This document shows positions 32,864 to 51,697 of a stretch of 64,000 nucleotides of DNA, in pieces; position 1 is the stretch's first letter, and each line of letters begins with the position of its first letter. Where the stretch lies: positions 8,933,501 through 8,997,500 of the forward strand of contig NC_080569.1 of the NCBI RefSeq assembly GCF_030253575.1, given 5' to 3'. A program made the position numbers and the translations under genes. A model generated the notes under the pieces. It was given only the letters and a program-made list of their open reading frames with translations. It made no database searches and was not told the origin of the DNA. This DNA is from Rhododendron vialii (taxonomy: Eukaryota > Streptophyta > Magnoliopsida > Ericales > Ericaceae).

Positions 32864-33867
32864 GTGCTACTCTTTCCTCACTGCAGGGACGCGGGATTAC
32901 GCGGGATTACATTGGCTTTGTTTGGTTTAAGTCTAAGAAAGTTATTTTTGAGAGTTGAGTGATAATGAGTGGAGAGAGATAGAGAGAGAGATTTATTAAA
33001 AACTGTGCCGAGAGTTAAAAGTTACTCCCAAAGTTGAGAACCAAGTGGAGTGATTGTTCCTCGAATGTGGCAGTCGAATTGACAAAGAAAGCAAGCACGA
33101 AAGTAGGATAAGGTTGTACGGACCAAAGGACTGCTTATGTTAACATCACAGCTCGTTGCCTTTTTGGCCGGCTTTGGCTTGGCTTCGCCTCTTCCACCCC
33201 CATGAAGGTCACCAAACCAAGAGAGTTTTTTATTTTATTTTTGTCCTCTAGACAATAGGATGTTGCTAGTCAGTAGATTTTACTACGAGCAGTGGTGAGT
33301 GAAATACGGTTGGTGTCTCTTTTTTACTTCCACGCATTTGGGTTGAGTTCGAGCCCTCCCCCTACCTCCTCTCTAATATCTAACAATACTAACCCGCTAA
33401 TATATATTGTTTGACAAAAAAAAAAACAGAGAATATTACGAGAGTTAACTTCATGTTCATCAGTGGCAATCCTGAATCTCACGTCTCAAAAGAGATCGAT
33501 ACAACCGTTGGATCAAACCCAAGGTTAAAGAGAGAGATTACACTCTCTAAAATTGAAATTATGAACGTACATCCTAGATAATAATGAGTACAATTACTGA
33601 GTGACTATTCAATTTTTCCGAAACACTTTTAGTCATACTTTAAAATCTAAGTGGGCATTTGTGTAAATAAATATTGATCGTTTGAACATTTTATGATTGT
33701 AAAATGTCAATTGTTTGTGTATATACATGTTTTGTCAGCCATCTCAAAAGAGGTTGATCTTTCATGCTCTTGTGTAGCACCAAAACAAATACTATGCAGG
33801 TATACTACTCGATATTGTATTTGCCACGAAATGTATATTTTCATTAACACCATATAATCATCTGTAA
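32864..33867. other. Intergenic with one SINE, no gene
   Basis: No supported coding sequence. A SINE-like unit lies at 33285-33427. Confidence 0.4.
33285..33427 (+). mobile_element. tRNA-derived SINE with poly(A) tail
   Basis: Plus strand: an A-box-like tacggttggtgtctc, then the B-box-like gggttgagttcgagccc, then body words aacaatactaacccgct and a tail tgtttgacaaaaaaaaaaa. The layout matches the intronic SINE at 37555. Flanking duplication is weak. Confidence 0.6.
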
Positions 33868-33990
33868 GGAGAAGTTTTTCAGTGCCGGGTGGGCACGGGC
33901 CACGTGGTGCCGAGCACACATTTTGGCCGTCCAAACGTGTTTTGGACAGCCCAGATCTATTTGGGCTTGAGAGGGTGCTTTGGTAATTTT
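33868..33990. mobile_element. Solo arm of a family C foldback element
   Basis: gagaagtttttcagtgccgg then cacgtggtgccgag then gccgtccaaa matches one arm of the element at 16883. A short inverted ttttggacagcccagat follows, and the rest of the second arm is missing. Confidence 0.6.
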
Positions 33991-34678
33991 TCCATCATTT
34001 CATGTATTTTCCTGGCAACTGAACGGAGCCTAAGAGATTTTACTCCACATATGTCAAGGCTAGAGCTAAGACGACGGATTCAACTCAAATCTCAGTGCTT
34101 CTTCACATGCTTTAGCACTAGTCTGTTGTAGCTATCGTCTAATTATTATTTTGTGAAAAAATCGCATTGTTAAGTACTATTTGTCGGATAAATTTTAGAA
34201 GTAATAAGTTCCACATAAATGTTTGATTAAAAGTAGAGCATGAGGCATGTGCAGAACACTAAAATAATTTTGCCTAAATAGACCTTCACCTTGTTGACTT
34301 AGAAGCCAGTTTGCCGGTTAGTCGTCTTGACAAAACCAAAATCCGGTCAATAAAAGTGGCCCTATTTTGGTGGTACTACTAAATAATTACAGATTTCTTC
34401 TGAATGATTAATTAATTGTCTTGAGGTTGAAATTTTCTTTATTAAGTACTATTTACGTCAACATTAAATGTCATTCTTAATTGTAAAGACCTTCCAGTTT
34501 GGAATATGGCTTAATTAGGATAATACTAGCTAGTACCAAGTGCTTCTATTTTTAGTACTTAATAAAATTCCTTCTAATATTGGTGGAACCCACGTAGGCA
34601 ATATATCATCGCTCGATATGAGACTAGAAAATGCTTCTTCCTTTCTTAGTAAACGTTTTATCAGTTGGAAAACGCTGC

Positions 34679-34787
34679 TGATTTTGTCACTTTTTTTTTG
34701 TTAACGCCATTCCTTTGTAGGTGTATTTTTGGTGCAAAAATACACTTACAGAGGAGTGACGTTGACAAAAAAATAAGTAGCAAAATC
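34679..34787. repeat. 109-bp imperfect hairpin
   Basis: Arms gattttgtcac...tttgtaggtgtatttttg and caaaaatacacttacagagg...gcaaaatc pair through a 5-base centre. Probably a small MITE; ends uncertain. Confidence 0.6.
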
Positions 34788-34849
34788 ATTTCCCTTGGAA
34801 AAATATTAAGAGATATTTAGTTAGTAGTCAGAGAGGGTCAGCAAATTTG

Positions 34850-35185
34850 GTGCTTTTGTTCGGTATTTTCGTTCTACCTTTTCTCTTTTTTTTTTAGATT
34901 CGCGTTAGATTTTTTTTGTATTAATCATCCATCTCAACCAGAAGGTCTAAAAAGTAAAAAAATTATGATTATAAACAACAACAAAAAAAACTCCGAAACT
35001 GATACTCATTTATTTGTCTAAAGTATAGTCTTGTATGAATTATTTTCAACTTTGGTCGACATTTTTATATTGTTCTAACTCTTCTCGTCGTCGTCGAGAT
35101 GAATAATTAATCCCAAAATTACGACGATAAGCTAAAAAAAAAATTACAAAAAAATAAAATAAATATCGAACAATTACTAGACAAA
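34850..35185. mobile_element. Degenerate AT-rich foldback element
   Basis: Left-hand ttagattttttttgtattaatc and right-hand words ttaatcccaaaat..aagctaaaaaa are loosely inverted. Related in composition to the foldback at 30656. Boundaries uncertain. Confidence 0.4.
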
Positions 35186-35379
35186 AAAGTGACGAAGAAC
35201 GTGGCCTAGTTGATGCCAGGATTTGAAAGAGCACTGTGTTTTGTGTAACTTAGGAAAGACATGGAGTATTGCAAGTCACGTAATACACGTGCATGAGTGT
35301 GAGAGCGGGGATACAAGCGTGTAAGTGTCTTTTGAAAATATTCTAACTACAAAAATTAATAAGAGTGGAAATTGAGAGC

Positions 35380-35570
35380 CTCAGTTAAGAGTTTTGGATT
35401 TTAATCATCTTATTTCTCTTTTCATTCATTACATCTATCTCTAATCATTACTTTCATTTTTTCCTTCTTTTTTTTTTTTCAATTATTATCCATATTTTCA
35501 ATCATTACACTATTTCTTTATACACTAATTGCCTATAAATCCAAATCCCAAAACAAATGGGATCCTAGTG
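35380..35570. mobile_element. MITE family D copy
   Basis: gttttggattttaatcat... to ...aaatccaaatcccaaaac are inverted ends. The interior repeats cattact(t)tcat and attacactatttctt as in 62457. Confidence 0.55.
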
Positions 35571-35605
35571 TCCTACTTGAAGATGACGTACGTAGCTCCT
35601 ACATA

Positions 35606-35820
35606 GGGCTGCAAATGAGCCGAGCCAAGTCGAGCTGGGCTTCGCTAAGCTCGAGCTCGGCTTGCAAGAAATATACATATCTCGAGCTAGTCTCAAGCTC
35701 GAATTGAGCTGCTGAGAATAGGCTCGTGCTCGTTTGTTAAGGGGTCGAGTCGAGTTTGAACGAACTTATAGCGAGCCGAGCTCGCGGCTCGGCTCATTTG
35801 CATCATTTGCAACTCTACAG
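35606..35820. mobile_element. MITE with TIR gggctgcaaatgagccgag and possible 9-bp TSD
   Basis: The left end gggctgcaaatgagccgagc pairs with the right ggctcggctcatttgca...tgcaac. tcctacata occurs at 35597-35605 and 35821-35829, and once more at 35832-35840. Interior rich in cgagctcg palindromes. Confidence 0.7.
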
Positions 35821-35867
35821 TCCTACATAAGTCCTACATAAGAACTGCAATTCCAGCAATTTGTTTG

Positions 35868-36066
35868 GATGACATTTTGGAAAAAAAATTCCAACTCAAA
35901 AAACACTCATTACCTCTGCTTCCAATCATTTCTCTCTCTTCTCCAATTATTATTCTCATCTCTCTCTATCTCTTTCCACTTATTACCTCTATCTCCAATT
36001 ATTACCCTAATTTCTCACTTATCTAAAAACCAAACTCAAAAATTTTCAAAACATCATCCAAACAAG
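35868..36066. mobile_element. MITE family D-like copy
   Basis: ttggatgacattttgg and, inverted, caaaacatcatccaa form the ends; the interior reiterates ccaattattac and tctctctc words. Confidence 0.65.
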
Positions 36067-36616
36067 GCAAAGTGTTTGTGATTTTCAAAGGTGCAAGTTT
36101 TTTTTGTTCATATTTTAGAAGCAGCTACATTACTCTAATCCCAATCCAATCCATCAACGAGAGTAACCCACAACCTCAATGCCCTCCACTACAGCTACAC
36201 AACGGCAAGTGTGTGTGCAAATGTGTGTGGCTCTGGATGTTGCAGATGTCCTAGGACATACAAAACACACAAAAGCTTCCTCCATTGCCACCTGAAAAGT
36301 TTAACATGGCCATCACTAGTTTAAATTTCCTTTTTCCCATCAAACATCCAAATATCCAAATATCGCCATAGAAAACTTGTCCATGGTGTAAATAAAATCC
36401 TCATCACATCAAAAGAAAAAAGAAAAACAAATACTACTCAAATTTGAACACACGGAGCAACTACAATAAGGGAAGATCTCTGATTCATTTAACATGGAAC
36501 ACCTCTGATTAAAAGTTTACTCCGGGGACAACCAGAAGATTATTACTCAAGTTGCTCAAAAAGCTTTTCTAGGGAGAAGCTATAAGGATGGCATTACCGC
36601 CACCTGGTTTCATATA

Positions 36617-43295
<6,679 letters not shown>

Positions 43296-43378
43296 TTTGC
43301 GCCTGAACGGTAGTAGTAGCAGTGAGAGGTAGCACTGTAGGAGTAGAGATCGAGAAGCGACCACAGCCGAAGATGGGG

Positions 43379-43386
43379 GATATATA
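43379..43386 (-). promoter_or_regulatory. TPI: TATA box of the TPI gene
   Basis: The minus strand reads tctatatatcccc about 85 bases upstream of the ATG at 43295, giving a leader of roughly 55 nt. Strong positional and sequence fit. Confidence 0.65.
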
Positions 43387-44058
43387 GATAGATAGATTTT
43401 TTTGATAAGGAGATAGAGAGATGACTTGGGGAATGGTTCAAGATGATTGACTATCTGGTGCGGGCGACGGGCGCGGGGTAGTTGCTTCTTTTTTAGGGTC
43501 TGTTTGGAATTTTGGAAAAGGAAAGAGAAAGAGAGGGAGGATAATGAAGAGAAAAATAAGAGGAAATATTGATATTCGTAAAAGTGTATTAATATTCGTC
43601 ACTTCAAACAAAAAAGTGTATTAATATTCTTGAAATATGCATTAATATCCGAATTTTTTTGAAATTATATGCATATTATCCTTCGTCCACGTTAGCAAAA
43701 TCGATATTAAAATAAAAAGGAGCTGATAATGCCAAAATCCCTTTTGTTCCGGTCAAAACCCTTTTTGTTCTTGTCAAAAGTTTTACCTTTCATTGAATGA
43801 CTTAATTGCTCTCCACAACATTCACTTGTTTTTATCAAAATGCCCATCGAAATTCCAACATGATTATTTTATCGTTCTTTTTTGATGAAAATGCAAAAAC
43901 GGGGTAAATCCAATGTTTCTTTCTAACTTAACGTATTCAGTAAAATGCAAAAAACCACAGCTCTATAAGGGATTGATATAAGATCTCGGGTTTTGTTCAG
44001 TTTTTTTGTCTCCATTTTTTTATGCAAAAAGCCAAGTTCTCTTTTTTCTGTAAGGATG

Positions 44059-44423
44059 GCTTACTTGCATATACACTTTTACACATATCTTGCACATACA
44101 CTTATGGGGCCCACCTCGGGTCCCACAAATATGATCCGAATCGCTCATTATTTTTAAAATAATTTTTAAGAGTTCTTGTAAAAAATCAACTCGATAGGAT
44201 ATCGGTAAGGGTTTTTTCAGAAATCATAGGGTGAAACAGTCTGATTCGCACTGCGATTTCTGAAAAAGCACTTATCGATATCCTATCGAGTTGATTTTTT
44301 ACAGAAACTTTTAAAATATTATTTTAAAAATAATGAGCAGCTCGGATCATATTGGTGGGACTCGAGGTGGGCCCCATAAAAGTGTATGTGCAAGATATAT
44401 GTACAAATGTATGTGTCCTTAGC
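44059..44423. mobile_element. Foldback MITE, family A, complete copy
   Basis: Arms of about 170 bases: gcacatacacttatggggcc, atgatccgaatcgctcatta, aatcaactcgataggatatc and their inverses. Short loop near 44245. Matches the truncated copy at 3717. Confidence 0.9.
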
Positions 44424-44566
44424 ATTTTTGGTATAAATATTACATCATCCAAAATTAAAAATCAATTCCAAAAAGTTTAAAGCTGTGATTGACAAATGAT
44501 AATGCTCTAGTCTTCGCACAATAAACTCCATTAGCTCTAGTCTTTTCCGATTATACATGAGAGTTG

Positions 44567-44947
44567 CTATCCGTACCGACCGATTCCTCACCGAAATCGT
44601 ACCGACGGCCGCGTCGGGCCGTCTCCGGCCACCGGACGGCCGATCCAAGCCGTCCAAAAATTCTAATAAAAAAAACCGAGGGGGCTTGCGTGAGAATCAA
44701 TGGCATTCGATGTGTGTAAGGTGCTTAGATCAAGCACCTATGTTTCGATAAATATACATATATACACGAAACATAGGTGCTTGATCCAAGCACCTTACAC
44801 ACATCGGATGCCGTTGATTCTCGCGAAGGGCCCCCTCGGTTTTTTTTTATAGAATTTTTGGACGGCTCGGATTGGCCTTCTGGTGACCGGAGACTGCCCG
44901 GCGCGGCCGTCAGTATGATTTTGGTGGGGAATCGGTCGGTACCTATA
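44567..44947. mobile_element. Long foldback MITE, family B, copy 3
   Basis: Arms: gtaccgaccgattcctcacc, gccgtctccggccaccggac, caagcacctatgtttcg and inverses. About 380 bp. Closest to copy 2 at 32555. Confidence 0.9.
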
Positions 44948-45520
44948 TACATATCACTTACAAAAATGCTGAGGACACATACATTTGTACACATATCTAT
45001 ATATGTTCGTTAGATGGATTATTAGATGGGTTCCTTTTGCTTGTTTGCTTTGCTTTGCAAGTTATGTCAAGCATTTTTTGATTGTTGGGTTGTTTTCGTT
45101 TGGATCATAATTTTGCTTCAAAACAACGAACTGTTGCTTTGCACTTATGGGAGATTTTAAGGGACATTTTGGTAAAGCAAGTGGTGTAGTGGAGGCCAAT
45201 TAAGTCTTGCAATGAAAGATAAAACTTGAGTTTTGGCAAGAACAAAAAGGGTTTTGGCATTATCAATTCCCTATTAGCAATATAAGATAGAGAAAAAATT
45301 GAACTTGGTTTTGAACTTCCCTTTTTTCCCCCTCTAATAATGGAAGGAGAATTTTGAAATTTTCTCTCCCTTTCCATTTCTTTCATTAAGTTCCAAACAC
45401 AGCCTTAGTCAAAATTAGTGGCCCTAGGAAGGAGAAAGGAAGCGAAAAAATTTGGAAAAGGAAAGAGCAAGGAAGAAAAAATAATGAAGGAAAAATTAGA
45501 GTGAAGGAAATTAGAGAGGA

Positions 45521-45549
45521 ACTTGAACTTGAACTTGAACTTGAACTTG
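45521..45549. repeat. Hexanucleotide repeat (ACTTGA)n
   Basis: Nearly five perfect units of the hexamer. Confidence 0.93.
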
Positions 45550-46264
45550 TTTTTTAAAGTTACTTTTTTTTTTTTTTAGAAATCAAACAATGGAAATAAA
45601 ATTTTATTCCTTTAGTTCCAAAAAGAACCTTAGTCAATGCAGTAAGCAAAATTATTGGCCCCAGACCATTACGATTTTGTAGCGTACGAGTCAGTTTAAG
45701 CTTATGTAGTTAATTTTCTTTTCTATCTCATTGAAGGCAGATCGTTTGCGTCGAGACTCTTACCCCTCAACCCAAAATGAGTTATGGCGAAAACCAAGGC
45801 TCATGGATCTTGAAGATGCCTAGAGTGTTCAAGCCTTCAAAAAATACGCAAGGCATAAGAGCAAACAAGCACATATTATTGAGGATAGTTGCAACGATCC
45901 TCATGTGTGCGCATCGCAGCGTCGTGTGCTGCACTAGCATCCTCTTTCTATTCTTGATTGGATTTAGTTGCTTATGCAATCCTTTTGGGAGTAGACGCTC
46001 TCTTTTTTGTTAATAAATTTGAACATACGCTAAACAAAATCTCTCAACGGAAAATTTTAAGGTCTCGAAACAACAGCAAATTTCATTGAAGAACCAGAAC
46101 AAGTGAAATTTCACTAGCAAACAAGATGACACTTGCAGACCCATAAGTTGGATCCTGCATACATACGATATAACAACAGATTCAGAAGATACATAACATA
46201 GAATACACAAATTTCATCGAAGAACCAGAACAATTGAATTTGTGCAATTTGCAGTTGAGGGAAG
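45550..46264. other. Intergenic; 25-bp direct repeat
   Basis: aatttcat(t/c)gaagaaccag occurs near 46080 and 46210, 130 bp apart, next to the pseudogene at 46265. No other feature; a 78-codon plus frame at 45777 is unrecognised. Confidence 0.45.
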
Positions 46265-46698
46265 GGGGTTGATAGTAAATGGTATTGGGTTTGAGATTGG
46301 AGTTATTACTCTGCTGCAACATCAGTTGCGGGCCTTGTGGCACGAAGATCGACTGATATGTGTTGCTCGGTGGAGCAGTCGGTGGCAGTGGAGGTGGCAA
46401 GTTACTGAATGAGTTGATAGGTGGGGGTCAGAAATGAAGAAGATAAGGAAAAAGGACTTCGTTAGCCCAGCATTTTTGGCCTCTACAGCTGCAAATGAAG
46501 ATTGAACAGAACTCATAGCATACTGTGAGGAGGTGGAAGCTGCGAGCGTGTCATCAACCTCGGCTGCAATGGCCACAACTGACTTCTTGGGTGGCTCTCC
46601 ACCGGTTGTGCTGGTATCTATGGGTGGTGGGGGTGTGGTTAGTCGCCATCCAGCCGTTTTCGCATGTTGCTAGCTTCGACTGTCCAACCCTGTGCTAC
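46265..46698 (-). pseudogene. Fragment of a CID/RPRD-type (ENTH/VHS-like) pre-mRNA regulator
   Basis: Minus strand: after an acceptor tttcag, the translation VAQGWTVEASNMRKRLDGD runs into a stop. Resuming in another frame it gives EPPKKSVVAIAAEV then TLAASTSSQYAMSSVQSS, FAAVEAKNAGLTKS, and in a third frame LPPPLPPTAPPSNTYQSIF. This succession resembles the C-terminal half of plant regulators of nuclear pre-mRNA (CID domain proteins annotated as ENTH/VHS family in Arabidopsis). The frame changes and the absence of the CID exons nearby indicate a dead fragment. Family identity is from memory of the motif, not a search. Confidence 0.5.
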
Positions 46699-49600
46699 CT
46701 GAAAAGCATAAAAGATCCTCCAAAGTCAAGGACTCAAGGGAAAGCCATGTAGTGGATCATAGGTCACACACTAGCACACACATCCAACCCAGACACAAAG
46801 AGTTAACATAGTATGGCCGGAATGCCCGTTGCACGGAGAAATCACACTATTTCGTATGAACAGAAACAATGAAGTTTTACAAACGGGAAAAAACTCTCTC
46901 TACTCTCTGGTCTCTGTGTCTAGTCCTCACCACAGTCTGTCCTCTCTATGCAGCATACATGGCAAAAAGAGAGAGAGATGACCCAGCGAAATATCGCAGT
47001 TTGATTATTTAAGTCCTCGTGAATTGGCAAGGATAGTACCAACTGAAAACAATGGAGGAGCCAAGATTTGAGTAGGGGGTGGCGCTGTTTGACGTGATTC
47101 CACTAGCATTGTTGCATGATGTAAATAAAAATACGAAAAGAAAGGTTAACTGTAAAGTCAGGCTTTGTCGTGGGCTTTTTTTCCCCTTACGAAAATAAAG
47201 GGGCTTGGGCTTGGGGTATTAAATGAAAGTCAAAATTGAGATATTATTTTATGATCTGAACCGTCTAATTGTTAAATCGCTATGTTTTCATTATTTGTGT
47301 TAAAAACTAAGTTGTCCAGATAACGATGCCACCCCCGGTTCCAAAAAATAGATTGAGAGAAAAAAGGTTAAGGTGGTCTGAACACATACATCAGAAACCG
47401 TAGATATAACAATTAAGAAAAGTGATAAGATTCTTGTTATTTGTTAATGGCAATACCAGGGGGAGGGGAGGACCTAAATTAACATGGAATATGGTCATAA
47501 AGAGAAGGATATGAATTCAGTAAATATAATGGATTATATGGATCTTGACAGCGAAAGAGAGAAAAAGAATTAGTATAGCCAACCCCAACTGATTGAGGCA
47601 CAAGGCTTTTGATTTGGTTTCGTTTATTTTCCTTAGTTAGATTCCTATAGGTACGAATGCAATTCAAAGTTTGAAACAAACAAAGTACGCTATGTTAAAC
47701 TGGAATATGCTTCACTTCTCACCTAGCAGCTTGATGATCTTCAACTGATATGCAATGAACAACGATCTTGTCCTCTTAATCTTGACATCTCTTGTTACTT
47801 GTGAACATTTGGAAGACAAAAAAGGTGCAAAAACAAAGAACCGTCGATGAAAACAGGCAAAAATGTTCACTTGTCTTCCAGATGGAATATATAGGACAAA
47901 AAGCATGCATTACATTTAGTTCACTTCGCAATTACATAGAGTTCCTCTGGGAAGGTACCTGAGAGAAAACAAGTCGTTGATGTGACACCTCCAAAATGAA
48001 CTCAAACAAGACTGATCATCTCTCAGCCTATGAACCTATGACACAAAAAAGTAAATGTAAAGAGCACTTCAGGAGACATAAGTTGAGATCTGTAATTCTA
48101 CCATGTAGATTAATCTATAGAAGAAAAGTGTTAAATCTATTAAACCTTAAAATGCATAAGTTCACATGTTAATCTTGGAAACTACAATTCTTTTTTCCTT
48201 GGGCAATGATGAGAACACCAATAACAAGATAACACCAACAAGCTACTTGTGGAAATAAAGGTAAAATAACTAGTGTAACAATGAGGAAGTATAATGTATT
48301 GAATCACACCAACTAATACCATCAGTGGTCTAAATTACCCTGACCAGTAACAATCACAGTTTTAATGTATCAGAACATTTACTTAGTAAAGAACCTAACT
48401 AAATTCAAAAGCTAATAATTAAACGAAACACCTTTGCCATTTGCAGGCAAATATTTGTTGATTGGCCATCAAATCAATCAGGTAATCCAAATGGACATAG
48501 AGTAGGGCCAGTAGGCCAGCTAAGGCACTTGGAAACTTCAAAAATATTTTCCATTTGCTGGTCGATTTGTTGACTCATCTTCAATTCTGGTTCTCCAGAA
48601 ATCGTCTATTTGTTGTAAGCAATTTCAGTTTGCTACTTTAGAACCCACCAACAATCAAACTATCCTATTTTCAAGTAATAGGTTTTCATAGAAAAAGATG
48701 ATACCAATTTGACACAACTATGGAAAAATGAAAAATTTACCAATAAAGAAATGAATCGAACATATCATACTAATCACATGACAGCTACCAATAGTAATGA
48801 AATCAGTAAATGAAGGAATGAAATGAAATGGATATCGAAATGGACCCATCTCTTATGAGGAAAGGAGAGAAACATAGATGGGATACAAAACTATGGCCTA
48901 ACATCCCCTTCTTTGAGTAGCAAACTAATAAACACTATCAACTACCACTTTGAAACCAAAGATATGTCCCTTTACTCCATTAATCAAAGCAAAGAGGGAG
49001 CTGTTGGATTCATGGACTGAATCGGAAGAGAAGCAATAGAAATGATTCCCTTCTGCCACGATCTAGGGGGCAACAACTAGCTCTATGAACTGGAGCAGAA
49101 GCAAGAAATAATCTACCTGATTTGAGTGTAAAAACTAAACAATTATATGGTACTAGCAATCATAAAAAGCAATTTTACGATTAATGAAACCAAAGCATAC
49201 CTTTAGGAAGGTCATAACACGATCTGATGTTGAAATCACTTGTAAAAACGTTCAGAGGTGATCAAGGTGTACACCTCTGATTTCTTCCTTGCTAATGCAC
49301 AAATAGGGCTTTAGAGCTTCAACACCCTCTCAAGATGTCTCTATGATCTTGTTATATGGCCTGAAGCCCTATAGGCCGTGTCATTTATATAGCCTTTTAG
49401 ATTAGTGTTAGGGTTAGAAAAAAGGTTCCTTCGATCTACGGTCATAATTAATCATTCTCTGATCGGATGTCTACGAAACAATGTTGTATAATGTGTTTCT
49501 AATTTTCATGGGCGACTTGCGCCGCAACAAGACTGGACCACCTCATAGACAAAGCTGTAGTTGTTTTCTTCTTAATAGACAGCTATTCAAGTAACTTTTC

Positions 49601-51697
49601 CCATCTGGCTCCTCTCATGACCAGTAACCAAACCAAATTGAGCCTTGTGTCCCAATCAATTGGAGTCGGCTACATGAATCCTGTTTTTCCATTGAGCTCT
49701 GTCTAGGGCTCCTCTCATGACCCGTAAGAAATAATTATGTATGCCTATCTACTTAAAGGTAACTCTTTCAAGTTTTCGTAACCTTTTTTACTTTAATAAT
49801 CAAAGTAGCACGCATGCCTTCTTATGTATGCCCAAAAGGAAGCTATTAAATAGTATTGTTCATTCCTACGGTTTTATATTCCTTTGGAAATAGTTCAATT
49901 GAACTAAAATTTCATTTCCAACTTGGCTTATATTTGGTTATTTTTGTCATCTTGTGAAAGATTTTTAAACGGTTCCAAAGGTGACAAATAATTTTTGTCA
50001 CAGTAATCATGAGCAAGAAATGCCTTGGCTATCATACATTACTCTTTCATCGTCAAGAATCCGACTAGGTTTAATGAGCACAGGGAAAAATAGGTGCATG
50101 ACATTTTAATTTCTTAAAAACATTTGATTGCAAGCTGGGTTCGAATAAGAACAGTAAATTAAATCATGAATTGACGTAGATATTATGAGAATCTCAACCA
50201 AATCCACATATCAAATCAATCGAAGCTTATTGTGATTCTTCCACTATCATGAATTGACGTAGTTATTATGAGAGAATAAACCAAATCCACATATCAAATC
50301 AATCGAAGTTTATTATGACACATAGTGACTTTTCTTTAACGGCTTCCAGATTTTGCACAGAAGATTTAATGATGCCGTTTAATCAAACAAGGTAATATTT
50401 TGAACTTAATACGTTTCATTTTAACGTACATTTTTTCTCAGTACTTTCACCTTAATGAAGCCTGTGGAAAACTTACAAGTCATAGGTTTTCTCATTTTTG
50501 ACATCACATAGTCCTGGATGATGTTTACATCTAATACAATCACGCCTCATAAGGGAGCAAATAAGAACCTTTTACATATAACAAATGGAATTGACTACTT
50601 TTCATCACATTCAACGAGCGGAAATTTGAGATGACTAACATATAAGACATGTAAGGACTTAAATAGTAAGAAATTCAGGAATGGAGCATAAGCATAACGT
50701 TCGAAGCACTCTGCATACTTGGAGAGGCAAAGGAGCACATACCCAATATGCATCTTCCAAAATGCAACTCTGCGCCACTCAATATTCACCATATTTGGCC
50801 TTCATAGGCTTTCACAAGGCTGAAATTGACCAATTATTCCAAAGTTACCCAAGGAAAGAAAAATATCCAACACCTTTACACCCAGAAGTAGTTATTGAGA
50901 TTCAGATATCACTTTCCAATCAAACAAGGTTCATATAACAAAAGACATCTATCAGATTTTCTAACAAAATTCTGAACCTTTAAGGTTAATGCTTTATCAG
51001 GCAAACAAGACCATCAACCAGTGGTTGTCTCTAGCCATATTTAGAACGCTAAAGTTATTAAAAAGATGATGATGGAAATCCACAAGCAAGAATGCAACCA
51101 ATAGAACGTCCAATTAGAAAGCCTCAAAGAAACAAGAAATGAACCAGAAATACAGTGATGACCATATTTGAGCTAGGTTGCGGGAGTGTAGCATAATGGT
51201 CTTTGACGGCCCATGGTATCCCTTGCTTGAATTTAGAACCCGGTGCAGACTTGTAAGTTGCTTCCTGCATAGAGCAACACATCCATCCCTTCGTATTCCG
51301 TTTGAATATTTGATGAAAATGTCATGTGAATGGCACATGTGGTGGTTATTAAAATCTGATGACAAAAATAATCTTCATTCTCCTGGTTTCCAAAAGTAAA
51401 TATCCAAACAAAACCTTTGGCATCCAAGTTATCCCTCACCACCAGCATTTCACAGCAACTACCGGTGTACAACCACCACTGGCCCACACAAGCCTTGGCC
51501 GCCCACCACCACCTGCAACACGCCCTAAAACCAACGCATCTTCCATCACCTATGCTTTCCGAGAGTTTCAATGCTTCTGAACCAACAAGGAATAACCTTG
51601 GGCTATAGAGAAAAAGGCAGCAGCTACTACCTAGATCTCTTATTTCCTTCACTCCCCAGTTTCCTTGAGCAAAATTCTCAAAGTGCTTCCAAACTGT
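46699..51697. other. Five kilobases without a supported gene
   Basis: Low-complexity AT-rich DNA and short frames only. A near-duplicate of atgaattgacgtag(a/t)tattatgaga occurs at about 50164 and 50250. I found no conserved exon, RNA gene or well-bounded element. Distal plus-strand frames at 51178-51650 overlap the PPR 3' flank and look like chance. Confidence 0.45.

Larger units (their letters stand above)
43496..45404. mobile_element. 1.9-kb Harbinger-like element carrying nested foldback elements
   Basis: The left end gggtctgtttggaa pairs with the right end ttccaaacacagcc. TTA flanks at 43493-43495 and 45405-45407. The subterminal purine-rich arms also pair (aaggaaagagaaagagagg with ctctccctttccatttctt). 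Interior lacks transposase motifs but contains family A (44059-44423) and family B (44567-44947) elements. Alternatively the two ends belong to separate degraded elements. Confidence 0.6.

Noticed and set aside
47050-47345. Possible hAT-like MITE (aggagccaagatttg ... gccacccccggttcc)
   Set aside because: Inverted similarity is only internal, and no consistent ends or target duplication were found.
51233-51652. 139-codon minus-strand frame downstream of the PPR gene
   Set aside because: No domain, biased Cys/Trp composition, and located in the presumed 3' flank of the PPR gene.
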